A DNA stretch of 64,000 nucleotides, from NCBI RefSeq assembly GCF_947495325.1, contig NZ_CANLYK010000002.1, positions 992,001 through 1,056,000 of the forward strand, read 5' to 3'. Each line of letters starts with the position of its first letter. Position 1 is the first letter of the stretch. A program made the position numbers and the translations under genes. Below, one piece after another: positions 47,165-56,864 of the stretch. The DNA comes from an uncultured Allomuricauda sp. GTDB lineage: Bacteria; Bacteroidota; Bacteroidia; Flavobacteriales; Flavobacteriaceae. Under the pieces are notes generated by a model, which saw only the letters and a list, made by a program, of their open reading frames with translations, was not told where the DNA came from and made no database searches.

Positions 47165-48733
47165 ATGAAAATACACCTCTTTTTTGTAAGCCTAACCCTC
47201 GCTTTTTGTTGGAATGCTAGGGCCCAAGAAGAAACACCTTTAAATAGCTCCTATCTTGCAGAATATGGGATTTCTCCAAAAATTCTGGATGCAGCGGCAA
47301 GTGTACTGTTACAAGAAGGTAGCTTTGTGCAAAATTTAGAAATCGAAATAGAGAGTGCGCAAGGAAAAGGGGTCTATAAAACCCAAATCATTTATGACCC
47401 ATTTTATAAAGATGGTAAAGATATTCGTTTTGTGGTAGAACAAGGACAATTCTCAAAATCAGATTTAAAAGCTTTGAAAAAGGCCATTGAAAAGAGCCAT
47501 AAATTGAGTAGGCTCTCAAGAAGCAATCTATATGATGAATCCTCTTTAAAGTTACTTAGCTCCAATCAAGATCAAACTGTCTTTGGTTTCCGTTATTCCA
47601 AGAATGATATAGAACCTGAATTAAAGGACATCAAAAAGTATGAGGGCAAACTCTTTTTGGCCAATGGAGTTTTGGATAAGGTGGAACTGACAAGCGATTC
47701 AAGACTTTCTGGAGGCAAGGAAAATTTTAAACGAACCGTACATTTTAAAAAAGCCGATAACCGAAAAGGGTATATCGTTTCAGGAATTAAAGAGTCTTTC
47801 GACACTAAAAATGGGGCACATACATTAACGTACACCACAGCGGACTATGCCGCCCCAGATGGAACAAAAATTGCTTGGGAAAGTAAATCCTCCAGTCCAT
47901 TCTTCACAAAAGAATTCCCAGTGGATACTGTAAATGTAACTTTAGGTTGGGGACTACCAATCTTTGGAAAACCCGCTACTAAACTTGGATATGGACTACC
48001 CAGACCTGTTGGTCTTAATGTCATCCTTCATTCCCAAGATGATGATTTGGATTTTGAAGGAATCAGTGTTGGTTTTGGAGATGGGGATTTAGCCGATTTG
48101 AGTTCCCTGTTTGATTTGCAGAATTCTAATATTGTTCAAACCACAACCACATATTTTGTTCGACCTGACGTGTGGATATTCCCATTCTTAAATGTAGCAG
48201 GTATATTTGGTCGGGCAGACAATACTGTCGCTGGAGACTTTATACTTGATGACGAGTTTCGGCAAGGGATAGTGGACTTGGCTCCGTTTTTAGGATTGGA
48301 CCCTAGTGATATTCCTCAGGCGCTCCCTCTTAATATTGATGTATCAGCTAATATCATTGGTGGTTCAGTAACGCTTGGTGGGGGATTTGGCGATGTCTTT
48401 TTTAGTGGAACGTATCAGTATATCAGGGCAAGTGTCGAAGAAGCCAATACCACAACCAATGCCAATGCATATGTCTTGATGGCGGGATATCGCTTTCCCA
48501 ATAACCTCAACATTTTTGCCGGTAGTATGGGGCAATATTATGATTCTGATGTTGCCGGTTTCTTTGAATTGGATTCTGAAGATATTTTAAGGTACAATGT
48601 AAACTTCACCCCAACTATCTGGAACGCCATTATGGGTGTTAACAAAGGGTTTGGAAAGCATTGGGATTTGATGGTGCAGTTAGGTATTGGGGGAAGGGAG
48701 CAACTTACTGCGCAATTAGGGTATCGGTTTTAG
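47165..48733 (+). CDS. Large outer-membrane beta-barrel protein of unknown function
   Basis: A 522-residue exported protein with a signal peptide (SLTLAFCWNARAQ). Residues 30-260 are a soluble, mixed region; the C-terminal half is barrel-like with repeated Gly/aromatic strands (VNVTLGWGLPIFGKPATKLG, FLNVAGIFGRADNTV, NIIGGSVTLGGGFGDVFFSG, DLMVQLGIGGREQLTAQLGY) and a C-terminal RF. I cannot place it in a named family. It is the last gene of the efflux operon and overlaps the converging ccsBA gene by 4 bp. Confidence 0.72.
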   Translation: MKIHLFFVSLTLAFCWNARAQEETPLNSSYLAEYGISPKILDAAASVLLQEGSFVQNLEIEIESAQGKGVYKTQIIYDPFYKDGKDIRFVVEQGQFSKSDLKALKKAIEKSHKLSRLSRSNLYDESSLKLLSSNQDQTVFGFRYSKNDIEPELKDIKKYEGKLFLANGVLDKVELTSDSRLSGGKENFKRTVHFKKADNRKGYIVSGIKESFDTKNGAHTLTYTTADYAAPDGTKIAWESKSSSPFFTKEFPVDTVNVTLGWGLPIFGKPATKLGYGLPRPVGLNVILHSQDDDLDFEGISVGFGDGDLADLSSLFDLQNSNIVQTTTTYFVRPDVWIFPFLNVAGIFGRADNTVAGDFILDDEFRQGIVDLAPFLGLDPSDIPQALPLNIDVSANIIGGSVTLGGGFGDVFFSGTYQYIRASVEEANTTTNANAYVLMAGYRFPNNLNIFAGSMGQYYDSDVAGFFELDSEDILRYNVNFTPTIWNAIMGVNKGFGKHWDLMVQLGIGGREQLTAQLGYRF

Positions 48734-51700
48734 GTACTTACAGAATATGACTTCCTTTGTTTAAGGTATGCTAGAATACTTGTAATAACCACAATTACTA
48801 TAAGCACATAAACAAATTTAGGAACAGGGACAGGGTCTCCAGCTGCGTAACTGTGCAATCCAGATAAATAATAATTTACTCCAAAAGAGGTCATAATGAT
48901 AGATCCAAATGCAAAAACACTAGCTACATTTAAGACATACCTGCTTTTTAAAGCAGGAACAAAACGGAGGTGCAAAACCACCGCATAAACAATAATAGAA
49001 ATCAAGGCCCAAGTCTCTTTCGGGTCCCAAGCCCAATAACGACCCCATGATTCGTTGGCCCAAATACCACCCAAAAAAGTACCGACAGCCAACACAAACA
49101 AACCAATAGTCATGGATATTTCGTTAATATAAGTCAGTTCTTTAATACGGATTGCTATCGCTTCCTTGGATTTTTTAGTTTCAATAATCATCAAAATCAA
49201 GACCATAAAACCCAAAACCGCAGATAATGCTAAAGGAGCATAACTACTAACAATAGTGGCAACATGTACTTTGAGCCAGAAGGATTTTAATACAGGCATT
49301 AAGTTTGTAATCTCCGGACTCAACCAATCCAAATAGCTAACAAATAGCAAAGAGCCTGTAAACAACGTTGCCAAAGGCAGGGAAAAATCAGATTTTCGAA
49401 AGGTCATCAATCCGCATAGCATTAAAACCCAAGCCACAAAGACCAACATTTCGTAACCATTACTCCATGGTGCGTGTTGCGCTACATACCAACGCAGTAA
49501 TATGTTTCCTGTAAATACGAGAAAGCTAATTAAGGAAAGGATAACCAGCACATTCCATAGTACGTCCATAAAACGTTTTTGTACAAATATTTTGGCCAAG
49601 GCCAATACCAGCAGTACAAATCCCAATGTAAAAAAGACTTGGAACAACCAAAAATTGAGATTCATTTCATTATACCACAACTCGGCTTCCACTCGCTGAT
49701 CGTTAGGAATAATATCCTTGCCCAAGGTGCTTTGATAGGTATGAATATAGGACAACTTCTCTGTTGCCGTTGCCCATTTTTTGGCAGCCAAATCATTAAA
49801 ATAATATGGGGTTATGGTTTGTACAAAACGCGCATCCTCAGCAGGAAAGTCCTTAAAATGATGGGTATAACTATACCACGTATCCTTTTCATCTAGACTG
49901 TTGGGATAAATTTTTAAATAGTTGCCCGAAAAAATGTTGAATAAAATATTAAAGCGCTCGTCAACCTTGAGTACTTCCTTATCAAACTCGTTATGCTCTG
50001 CCGGTTTTTTTGCGTTGGCTTCTTCAGCTACTTTTGTCAATACATAATCACCGCTAGGATTGATTAAATCATCAAAGGCAATTAAGCCTTCATCAGTAAT
50101 TTTTAGGGCTTCGAAAAAACTTCCACCTTTTTTTTTATCTATTTTTATAATGGGAATCTGTTGCCAAGCTCCTGGGGAAACATGCATAGCAAGGAATACC
50201 TGATTGGCATCTAAACGAACTTCTTCGCCATCACTTTTGAATTTGAAATAGGGTTTACGGGAAACTTTGCGTAAAAATTCCGAGGCCAAAGTATTGATTG
50301 GTTTTATCCTTCCATCTAAATCTTGTACCATCAATCGGCCAAAGAGCGCCGCATGCTGTTTCTCAATGACTTGATGTGCGACTAACTCAGAAATCGAAAT
50401 AGTATCATTTTTTTGTTGCGCCTGAAGATTTATGCTCATCATTCCAATCAGGAATAAGGCGGTAACCCCTTTTTTCGTCTTTAATTTTTTGAGCTTTTTG
50501 TTGATAGCCATAAAATGGGAACTCTTTCCAAATAGCGTAAAGAACATTCCAATCATCATTAGAAAATAACCGGCATAGGTCACGTTGGTGCCCAAAACAT
50601 CATGGTTAACAGATAAAACCGTTCCTTTTTCGTCGGTGTCGTAGCTGGCTTGGTAGAAACGAAATCCGCCATAATCCAAAACATTGTTCATGAAAATTCG
50701 GAAAGGCATTTCGGTATCTCCATCCAAAACGGTAACCTCGCTGGCATAGGCGGATGGACTCTCAGAACCTGGGTATCGTTCCAATTGAAAATCATTCAAC
50801 TGTACCGAAAAAGGTGTTTCAAGAGGTTTGGCTCCATACGATAAACTCACGTTAGTGCCATTTACCATAACTTCATGTGTAGTAGGTAAAAAGCCGTCAC
50901 GATAGAGTAAGGTTACTTCTTCTATCTCGTTATCTACGCCTACATTCAGAACTAAAGCATCGTCCTTAACCTTATCATTGTCTTTTGGTTTTTCAGCCGA
51001 GCTTACGATGTCAATTTTTCCAGATTCATGAAAGGATAGCGGCACAAAAGACAAATCACCTGAACGATACAAGGTTCTTAAAGTCATCGGCTGCAAAGTA
51101 TCACCTTTGATAATACCTGCAGTTTGGTCGGCCATGATAAAAAAGTCGAGCTGATGTGGCGTCAACATCTGGAATTGGCCATCATTTTCTATAAGATTTA
51201 TAACATCTTCTCCTTCTGCCTCAAAACCTATTTTATGCTTATGGCTTCCTATTTCTTCAATTTCTCCTTTTTTCAGGAATAATGTTTCCCTGCCATTTCC
51301 TGAGGTAACCACCATTTGCAATAAGGGAACTCCATTTTCAGGGTCATCGACAATTTCGGGGATAGCATCGGCTACAAATTGCTTATGCGAAATGGTAATT
51401 GGGATGGATTCTAAATTGGCTTGAATAGAAAAATTATTATCCGTCAAAGGAGAAAAGTAAAGTTCCCGTTCCAAATGTTTGGTTTTCCTCCCGCTGGATA
51501 GATGGACTTGCAAATAATTCTTATCCGAAATAATAGTATTTGAGGAAGCTCCTTCCCTGATACGCATGATACCACCGTAGGAATTATACCTTGTAATACC
51601 GGCACCTATAAGGATGATGATAAAGGCTATGTGAAAAAGAAGGATGGCCCATTTTTCCTTACGCCAAAGTTTGTATTTATAAATATTGGCAGCAAAACAA

Positions 51701-51876
51701 AGCCCTAAACCCAGCATGACCAGCTCAAACCAAGTTGAGTCATATACTTTTATCCACGCTGTAGCGGTACCAAAGTCATTCTCAATAAAAGTAGCAGTGC
51801 CCATGGCTATGGCGAAAACCAACAATAAAACAAGTGCCAATACGGGCGAAGAAAAAATACGATAGACTATTTTCAT
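48730..51876 (-). CDS. ccsBA: Fused cytochrome c synthetase CcsBA (ResB-ResC)
   Basis: A 1048-residue fusion of the two System II cytochrome c maturation proteins. The N-terminal half is ResB/CcsB-like (early helices VLALVLLLVFAIAMGTATFIE, then a large periplasmic domain); the C-terminal half is CcsA with the heme-handling WWD motif WGRYWAWDPKETW and flanking membrane helices. It attaches heme to CxxCH in the periplasm. Its position just downstream of nrfH-nrfA on the same strand says it serves the multiheme nitrite reductase. Confidence 0.93.
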   Translation of the reverse strand: MKIVYRIFSSPVLALVLLLVFAIAMGTATFIENDFGTATAWIKVYDSTWFELVMLGLGLCFAANIYKYKLWRKEKWAILLFHIAFIIILIGAGITRYNSYGGIMRIREGASSNTIISDKNYLQVHLSSGRKTKHLERELYFSPLTDNNFSIQANLESIPITISHKQFVADAIPEIVDDPENGVPLLQMVVTSGNGRETLFLKKGEIEEIGSHKHKIGFEAEGEDVINLIENDGQFQMLTPHQLDFFIMADQTAGIIKGDTLQPMTLRTLYRSGDLSFVPLSFHESGKIDIVSSAEKPKDNDKVKDDALVLNVGVDNEIEEVTLLYRDGFLPTTHEVMVNGTNVSLSYGAKPLETPFSVQLNDFQLERYPGSESPSAYASEVTVLDGDTEMPFRIFMNNVLDYGGFRFYQASYDTDEKGTVLSVNHDVLGTNVTYAGYFLMMIGMFFTLFGKSSHFMAINKKLKKLKTKKGVTALFLIGMMSINLQAQQKNDTISISELVAHQVIEKQHAALFGRLMVQDLDGRIKPINTLASEFLRKVSRKPYFKFKSDGEEVRLDANQVFLAMHVSPGAWQQIPIIKIDKKKGGSFFEALKITDEGLIAFDDLINPSGDYVLTKVAEEANAKKPAEHNEFDKEVLKVDERFNILFNIFSGNYLKIYPNSLDEKDTWYSYTHHFKDFPAEDARFVQTITPYYFNDLAAKKWATATEKLSYIHTYQSTLGKDIIPNDQRVEAELWYNEMNLNFWLFQVFFTLGFVLLVLALAKIFVQKRFMDVLWNVLVILSLISFLVFTGNILLRWYVAQHAPWSNGYEMLVFVAWVLMLCGLMTFRKSDFSLPLATLFTGSLLFVSYLDWLSPEITNLMPVLKSFWLKVHVATIVSSYAPLALSAVLGFMVLILMIIETKKSKEAIAIRIKELTYINEISMTIGLFVLAVGTFLGGIWANESWGRYWAWDPKETWALISIIVYAVVLHLRFVPALKSRYVLNVASVFAFGSIIMTSFGVNYYLSGLHSYAAGDPVPVPKFVYVLIVIVVITSILAYLKQRKSYSVST

Positions 51877-51922
51877 GAAAAGTGTTCGGCTTAAAAGCCT
51901 TTAAAGAAAGGTTTAAAATCGA

Positions 51923-53422
51923 CTACTTATTGGTCATGCTTACTGCTTTGGAATCCATTTTATCCTCACGGGCTTTGGCTTCCTCTAGCCACTTGGGTAG
52001 TAAATTGGTTTTGAACTCCTCTTTTTCTTCGATGAGTTTTTCCATATCCAAACCGATGAATTCCTGAGCCTTTTCTTTAGATGCAATATCCGGCATTGGC
52101 ACTTCTTGATTAAAACCTAAGGTCGCCAATAAGCGCGCTAACTTGACTCTAGCTTCTTGCGCTATGTTGAGTCCACCACCCAAGACTCTTGCCGTTTCTA
52201 CGGGAGAATGGAATGATGCTCCATGAGCTGCGGCAGCATAGTCCCAACGCCATTGCGCGTGACGAATATCTGTGAGAATATCTTTCATTTGTTCGTCTGT
52301 TGCACCTAATTCCCATGCTTTTGCCGCTTCAATATGGGACTTTACCAAAAGATCTTCCAATTTCAATCTATTCTCAGTTGCTTTTTGTTGTCTTTCGTAA
52401 ACATTGGCTCTTAATTTATCTGCTTCTTGCCTGTGACACACTTGGCAGGAATTCGCAATATTGTTTAGTGGCGATTGCAAATGATGGTCGGTAAACTTCT
52501 GTCCGCCTTCGCTTTTATAGGGCATATGGCAATCGGCACAAGAAACGCCGCGGTCAGCGTGTACACCGGTAAGATAGGTTTCGTAACCTGGATGTTGTGC
52601 TTTCAACATTGGAGCTTTACTAATTTTATGTGTCCAATCCGAAAATTCCATTTCATCATAATATTCTTCCATGGCCTCCACGTTCATCCCATTCTTCCAG
52701 GGGAAAGTTAGGTATGGTGTGCCTTCCTCTCCAGGTTTTTTCTTATCGAAATAATACTCTACATGACATTGAGCACAGACCAAAGAACGCATTTCTTGGT
52801 GGGTGGCCTTATTAATATCCTTGCCCATTGAATCAAAAGCCTCTACAAGTGCAGGTCTTGTAATACGTAACTTCATACTATTGGGGTCATGGCAATCGGC
52901 ACAGCCAATTGGGTTTACAATTTCTGCTCCCTTATCTGCCCATTTCCCTTCATAGAATTCTGCAATACCTTTTTCGTTCATCAAACGGGGAACATCAGGA
53001 CTTTTGCAAGTCCAACAAGTAGCTGGCATTGGTCCATCTCCTGGGCCTTTTGGTCCTCCTGTGCGCAATGTATTTCGGATATCATCTATGGCGTAGTAGT
53101 GACCACGCCCTTGATTATAGTCTTTAGAAAAACCATATCCAGCAAATAATACCACAAGTCGCGGGTCTTCTTCAAGAACATCGCGCATGGCAGAACCCCC
53201 TTGGAAGGAGGCAAAGGAAGTTTCAGATGTTTGCAACCATGATTGGTATTCCCTTGGGTAGTTTTTTCCCCACTCTTCATTTCGAGGTTCATTCTCACCA
53301 ATATCTACTTGAGGTACATATTGGTATTTGGCCTCACTCTTCCTATTGATCACGCTTGAAGCAAGCAAGCCCAATAGAAAGACCACTATTATTGTAACAA
53401 CAAACAAGATTTTATTTTTCAT
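51923..53422 (-). CDS. nrfA: Ammonia-forming cytochrome c nitrite reductase NrfA
   Basis: A 499-residue pentaheme enzyme that reduces nitrite to ammonium with six electrons in the periplasm. The active-site heme uses CWTCK (residues 136-140), the lysine-ligated site unique to NrfA. Four CxxCH sites follow: CADCH (174), CAQCH (216), CADCH (295) and CQVCH (326). The N-terminus is a membrane-type signal (ILFVVTIIVVFLLGLLASSV). Catalytic surroundings such as GVHADRGVSCADCHMPY are intact. It is 10 nt after nrfH. Confidence 0.97.
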   Translation of the reverse strand: MKNKILFVVTIIVVFLLGLLASSVINRKSEAKYQYVPQVDIGENEPRNEEWGKNYPREYQSWLQTSETSFASFQGGSAMRDVLEEDPRLVVLFAGYGFSKDYNQGRGHYYAIDDIRNTLRTGGPKGPGDGPMPATCWTCKSPDVPRLMNEKGIAEFYEGKWADKGAEIVNPIGCADCHDPNSMKLRITRPALVEAFDSMGKDINKATHQEMRSLVCAQCHVEYYFDKKKPGEEGTPYLTFPWKNGMNVEAMEEYYDEMEFSDWTHKISKAPMLKAQHPGYETYLTGVHADRGVSCADCHMPYKSEGGQKFTDHHLQSPLNNIANSCQVCHRQEADKLRANVYERQQKATENRLKLEDLLVKSHIEAAKAWELGATDEQMKDILTDIRHAQWRWDYAAAAHGASFHSPVETARVLGGGLNIAQEARVKLARLLATLGFNQEVPMPDIASKEKAQEFIGLDMEKLIEEKEEFKTNLLPKWLEEAKAREDKMDSKAVSMTNK

Positions 53423-53432
53423 ACTGTTCGGA

Positions 53433-54041
53433 TTATCGTGTTTCCATTTCTTTTTGTAACCAGTCCGGAATTACCATTTCTTCCTGATCCGTAGGTAAAG
53501 GAGCAATGTTATACTTGATTGTGGACATTCCATGAATACGACCATGAGGCACCTCTTTATGGCAACTCCAGCATTGACGGGATGTCCGATTCTGCTCATG
53601 ATTTTCTATGAAGCCGTTGTATTTTGTTTGGGTTACCTGCTGTACGTGGCAGCGTATACAATTGTTTTGTACTACTTTTTGTGAACCTTCGCGCATAAAA
53701 ATAACCTCTGGTTCTGCCCTTGCAGTGAAAATTGAGGCATGGTAAAGCCCATCCATAGCTTTGAAGTAGTAGGCATTCAACATATTGTCTTGGGGTACAT
53801 GGCAACCGTTGCAAGAAACCCATTCACGATGTGAACTGTGCATCCAGCTATTATAGACAGGGGTCATAACGTGACAGTTGACACAGGCTTGCGGATTATC
53901 CGACATGTATGAAACCACCTCACCTTCTTTCATCAAGAATAATCCCAAACCAATGATACTGCCAATCAATACAGTGGCAGTTACCCTCCATTTTGAATTT
54001 TTTCCAGGAAGTATTTTTTTAATAAACCCAAACACACTCAT
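53433..54041 (-). CDS. nrfH: Tetraheme quinol dehydrogenase NrfH
   Basis: A 202-residue NapC/NirT-family protein: an N-terminal membrane helix (VTATVLIGSIIGLGLFLM) and four heme sites, CVNCH (53), CNGCH (77), CIRCH (128) and CWSCH (157). It takes electrons from menaquinol and passes them to NrfA, with which it forms the membrane complex. The early CVNCHVM, with methionine close to the first heme, is as in other NrfH proteins. It heads the nrfHA-ccsBA run. Confidence 0.96.
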   Translation of the reverse strand: MSVFGFIKKILPGKNSKWRVTATVLIGSIIGLGLFLMKEGEVVSYMSDNPQACVNCHVMTPVYNSWMHSSHREWVSCNGCHVPQDNMLNAYYFKAMDGLYHASIFTARAEPEVIFMREGSQKVVQNNCIRCHVQQVTQTKYNGFIENHEQNRTSRQCWSCHKEVPHGRIHGMSTIKYNIAPLPTDQEEMVIPDWLQKEMETR

Positions 54042-54121
54042 ACCTAGTTAAATATACATATTTCATGTGAGATATTACATACACAAAAGATGCAAAATCA
54101 AAGTCAATAGCTGCATAAATA

Positions 54122-55234
54122 TTAGAAAGCTTCGTTCACTCCAAAATAGATTCCACTTTGGCCATCTTTCCCGTTACCAATGTCCAATCGTAACCAAGTT
54201 CCTTGGTCCTTTAATAGTTTGAATCTGACTCCGGCACCATAACCGGGTTTAACGGAATTGAACTTTAACAAATCGGAAGCATCTCCAGCAACGCTGCCGA
54301 TTAAACCAAATGCTGCTAAGGTCCATCTAGGTTTTAAACGATAACGATATTCAGCTTGGGCCACATACATATTCTTATCGAGAAATCTACCATAGAAATA
54401 GCCTCTTGCACTACTACTTCCTCCAAAAAAAGCCATGCCTTGAAAAGGTACATCACCATAATTGTTTTCAATATATATTTGAGTGGCAAGGGTGCTCTTA
54501 GCCCCTAAAGGCTCATAGTTCCTTAAATCCAACGTAAACTTATTAAAGCCATGTGTTGCTCCTAATATAGGGCTTGAAAAATGAGCGCCAATTCCAAACA
54601 ATTGTCCATCAGTTGGGGAATTAGTGTCGTTTCTGGTATCCAAATTGAATTCAGCTCCGAGACCACTGATAACGGTTCTATCTGCACCTAAAATAGTTCC
54701 TGAATCCAACTGGCCACCTTCTTCCACTTCTGTAACCTGATGATTGGCAAAATTATAAGTAAAACCGAAATTTAGGTCAGGAGGTAATCGCTTCAAGAAA
54801 CTTAATTTGAGCTTGTGGGTAGTTTGATCATAGAGTTCTTCATTTTCTTCAGGAGTCTCTGGACCTATTCCCCAAAAAGAATTGGGATAGATTTCAAATA
54901 GATAATCCGCATCGATAAAATAATCTCCTTTTCCTAAATAGATTTGAGGCGTTACATTGAACATTATTTGTCCAGCAGTAGTATAAATTCCACTAAATAA
55001 AATATTGGACAATCGTTGATTGTATTTGTTAGTGTTGTTTAATAGGAACATTTGACCGCCACCACCAACACCAAACTGTGTCTCAGGAGTGTAAAAAGCA
55101 ATGGGCAATCCAATAAACTTGATTTTTTTTGTCTTCCCTAGCGTATCTGTACGAACAAACCCTTCTTCCCTTCCTTGCCCAAGTAGAGAAAGTGGAACCA
55201 TTGCAACAAAAAATAGTATCAGTATTTTTTTCAT
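54122..55234 (-). CDS. Omp85-like outer-membrane barrel (BamA/TamA C-terminal type)
   Basis: A 370-residue exported protein whose strands match the barrel of surface-antigen proteins, with SGLGAEFNLDTRNDTNSPTDG, the MAFFGGSSSARGYFYGRFLDK block (the lid-lock RGY segment) and GYGAGVRFKLLKDQGTWLRLDIG. POTRA domains are missing, so it cannot be BamA itself. Such short members may secrete or insert a partner. The ATG overlaps the stop of the upstream barrel gene by one base. Confidence 0.8.
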   Translation of the reverse strand: MKKILILFFVAMVPLSLLGQGREEGFVRTDTLGKTKKIKFIGLPIAFYTPETQFGVGGGGQMFLLNNTNKYNQRLSNILFSGIYTTAGQIMFNVTPQIYLGKGDYFIDADYLFEIYPNSFWGIGPETPEENEELYDQTTHKLKLSFLKRLPPDLNFGFTYNFANHQVTEVEEGGQLDSGTILGADRTVISGLGAEFNLDTRNDTNSPTDGQLFGIGAHFSSPILGATHGFNKFTLDLRNYEPLGAKSTLATQIYIENNYGDVPFQGMAFFGGSSSARGYFYGRFLDKNMYVAQAEYRYRLKPRWTLAAFGLIGSVAGDASDLLKFNSVKPGYGAGVRFKLLKDQGTWLRLDIGNGKDGQSGIYFGVNEAF

Positions 55235-55914
55235 TAGAAAAAGAAATCGTCTAAAATAACATTAAAGCCAAAGGTAAAAGCTGTGTTGCTGATGGATATA
55301 TTTTGAGAAGTAACTGTTCCCAAAGGTTGTTCTTCTTGGTCGATGCCTATCCAAAACAAATTAAGGTCAAAACCGATATCAAAAGCAATTTTGTCATGTA
55401 TCACATAGGAATACCCGAGTCCAATCAATGTACCAAAACCACCGCCTTCTGATAATATTTCGTTTGGCGATGCGATTGAGTTCAGTTGAATATCTTCATT
55501 ATAGCGGACATAACCTGGGGATAATTTTGTAAACAGTGAGCCACGATGATTCTGAGATAGATAATAGGCTATGAATGGGCCAATGAACAAAGTTTCTCGG
55601 GTACTGTCAACATTACCGCCAGAACTTGCCCGGTCAGCATTAAGGTTGCCACCAAAAAGCCATCGGTCTTTAATAAATTGACCCGTGGATATATTGAGGC
55701 CAAATTCATTGGTAATGGTTTTTTCATTTAAACCACGTACTTCGCTGATATTTGAACTAATACTTCCCGAAAGTCCTGTTAGCCAGCGGCCTTTTCTGAA
55801 AGGAGTGTTCAATGAATCTTGAGATTTGGCTTGTTGAGATAGGATTGAAATCGGTAACAACAGCAGGAAAGAAAGAAAGAAAAGAGGTTTACAATCTTTG
55901 AGATGGTTTTTCAT
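55234..55914 (-). CDS. Small outer-membrane beta-barrel protein
   Basis: A 226-residue exported protein with a signal peptide (LFFLSFLLLLPISILSQQ) and about eight barrel strands (KGRWLTGLSGSISSNISE, FGLNISTGQFIKDRWLFGGN, LFIGPFIAYYLSQN, GGFGTLIGLGYSYVI, FTFGFNVILDDFFF). It fits OmpA/OmpX-type small barrels; function unknown. Translationally coupled to the Omp85-like gene, so the two may act together. Confidence 0.75.
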   Translation of the reverse strand: MKNHLKDCKPLFFLSFLLLLPISILSQQAKSQDSLNTPFRKGRWLTGLSGSISSNISEVRGLNEKTITNEFGLNISTGQFIKDRWLFGGNLNADRASSGGNVDSTRETLFIGPFIAYYLSQNHRGSLFTKLSPGYVRYNEDIQLNSIASPNEILSEGGGFGTLIGLGYSYVIHDKIAFDIGFDLNLFWIGIDQEEQPLGTVTSQNISISNTAFTFGFNVILDDFFF

Positions 55915-56012
55915 TTTAAGCCGGCAATCATTTAATGCTCTAATATAACCATATAAAATTAGGGATTAACCGTACATTTAAGTTTATTATATTAGTAAGT
56001 AAAAATCTTATT

Positions 56013-56849
56013 ATGCTTATAAAATTTTTCGGTACACGGGGTTCGATTCCGATTTGTGATAGCGGTTTTCAGGAATTTGGAGGAAACACCAGTTGTGTAA
56101 CGGTTATGGATGAAAGCAAAAAGGGCAGTGTTTTAGTATTTGATGCAGGCACAGGAATACGAAATTTGGGAAAGGAGTTAATGAGACGTGACTTTGAGGC
56201 AAACGATAGAATCGTTATGGCATTTTCCCACTTTCATTGGGATCACTTACAAGGATTTCCCTTTTTCGCCCCTGCTTACGATGTTTCTAAGAAAATAGAT
56301 ATTATTGCGATGGGTCAAGATTTATCTTCTCCCAATTTAAAAGCAGTTTTCGCAAACCAAATGGAGAGCACATATTTTCCCGTAAGTCTAGACAATATGG
56401 GAGCCCAATTCAATTTCTTGACTAAAGAAGCCAATAGCCAATATTTTAGTACTGGAAAGTCAGGTAGCTTATTCTCCAACAAACATAATCATCCCGGTGG
56501 AGCCTATGGATATAGACTTGAGGTTGAGGGTAAGGTCTTCGTATATTGCACAGATGTGGAACATGGTGAAACCTTGGATCAAAACGTAATAAACTTTGCA
56601 AAAGATGCTGATGTTTTAATACATGAAGCGCAGTATACTCCTGATGAGCTTTCAAACTTCAAAGGATGGGGACACAGTAGTTGGGAACAGGCCATTGAAG
56701 TAGCAGAAAGGGCCGGAGTGAAGAAATTATATTTAACACATCATGACCCCGAACATAATGATGACTTTATTCGTGCAGAAGAAAAAAAATGCCAAGCCAG
56801 ATTTAAAGATTGCTTTTTTGCCAGGGAAGGTCAAGAAGTTTTAATCTAA
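56013..56849 (+). CDS. MBL-fold metallo-hydrolase
   Basis: A 278-residue cytoplasmic hydrolase with the metal motif FSHFHWDHLQGFPFFAP (HxHxDH), the early TRGSIP/GGNTSC blocks and the late CTDVEH, LIHEAQY and LYLTHHDP segments that supply the remaining ligands. This type resembles RNase Z-like or phosphodiesterase members such as those linked to cyclic nucleotides or phosphonates; the substrate cannot be told. It starts a plus-strand run with a lipoprotein and the GltS-like symporter. Confidence 0.88.
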   Translation: MLIKFFGTRGSIPICDSGFQEFGGNTSCVTVMDESKKGSVLVFDAGTGIRNLGKELMRRDFEANDRIVMAFSHFHWDHLQGFPFFAPAYDVSKKIDIIAMGQDLSSPNLKAVFANQMESTYFPVSLDNMGAQFNFLTKEANSQYFSTGKSGSLFSNKHNHPGGAYGYRLEVEGKVFVYCTDVEHGETLDQNVINFAKDADVLIHEAQYTPDELSNFKGWGHSSWEQAIEVAERAGVKKLYLTHHDPEHNDDFIRAEEKKCQARFKDCFFAREGQEVLI

Positions 56850-56864
56850 AAATGAGTATTTACT

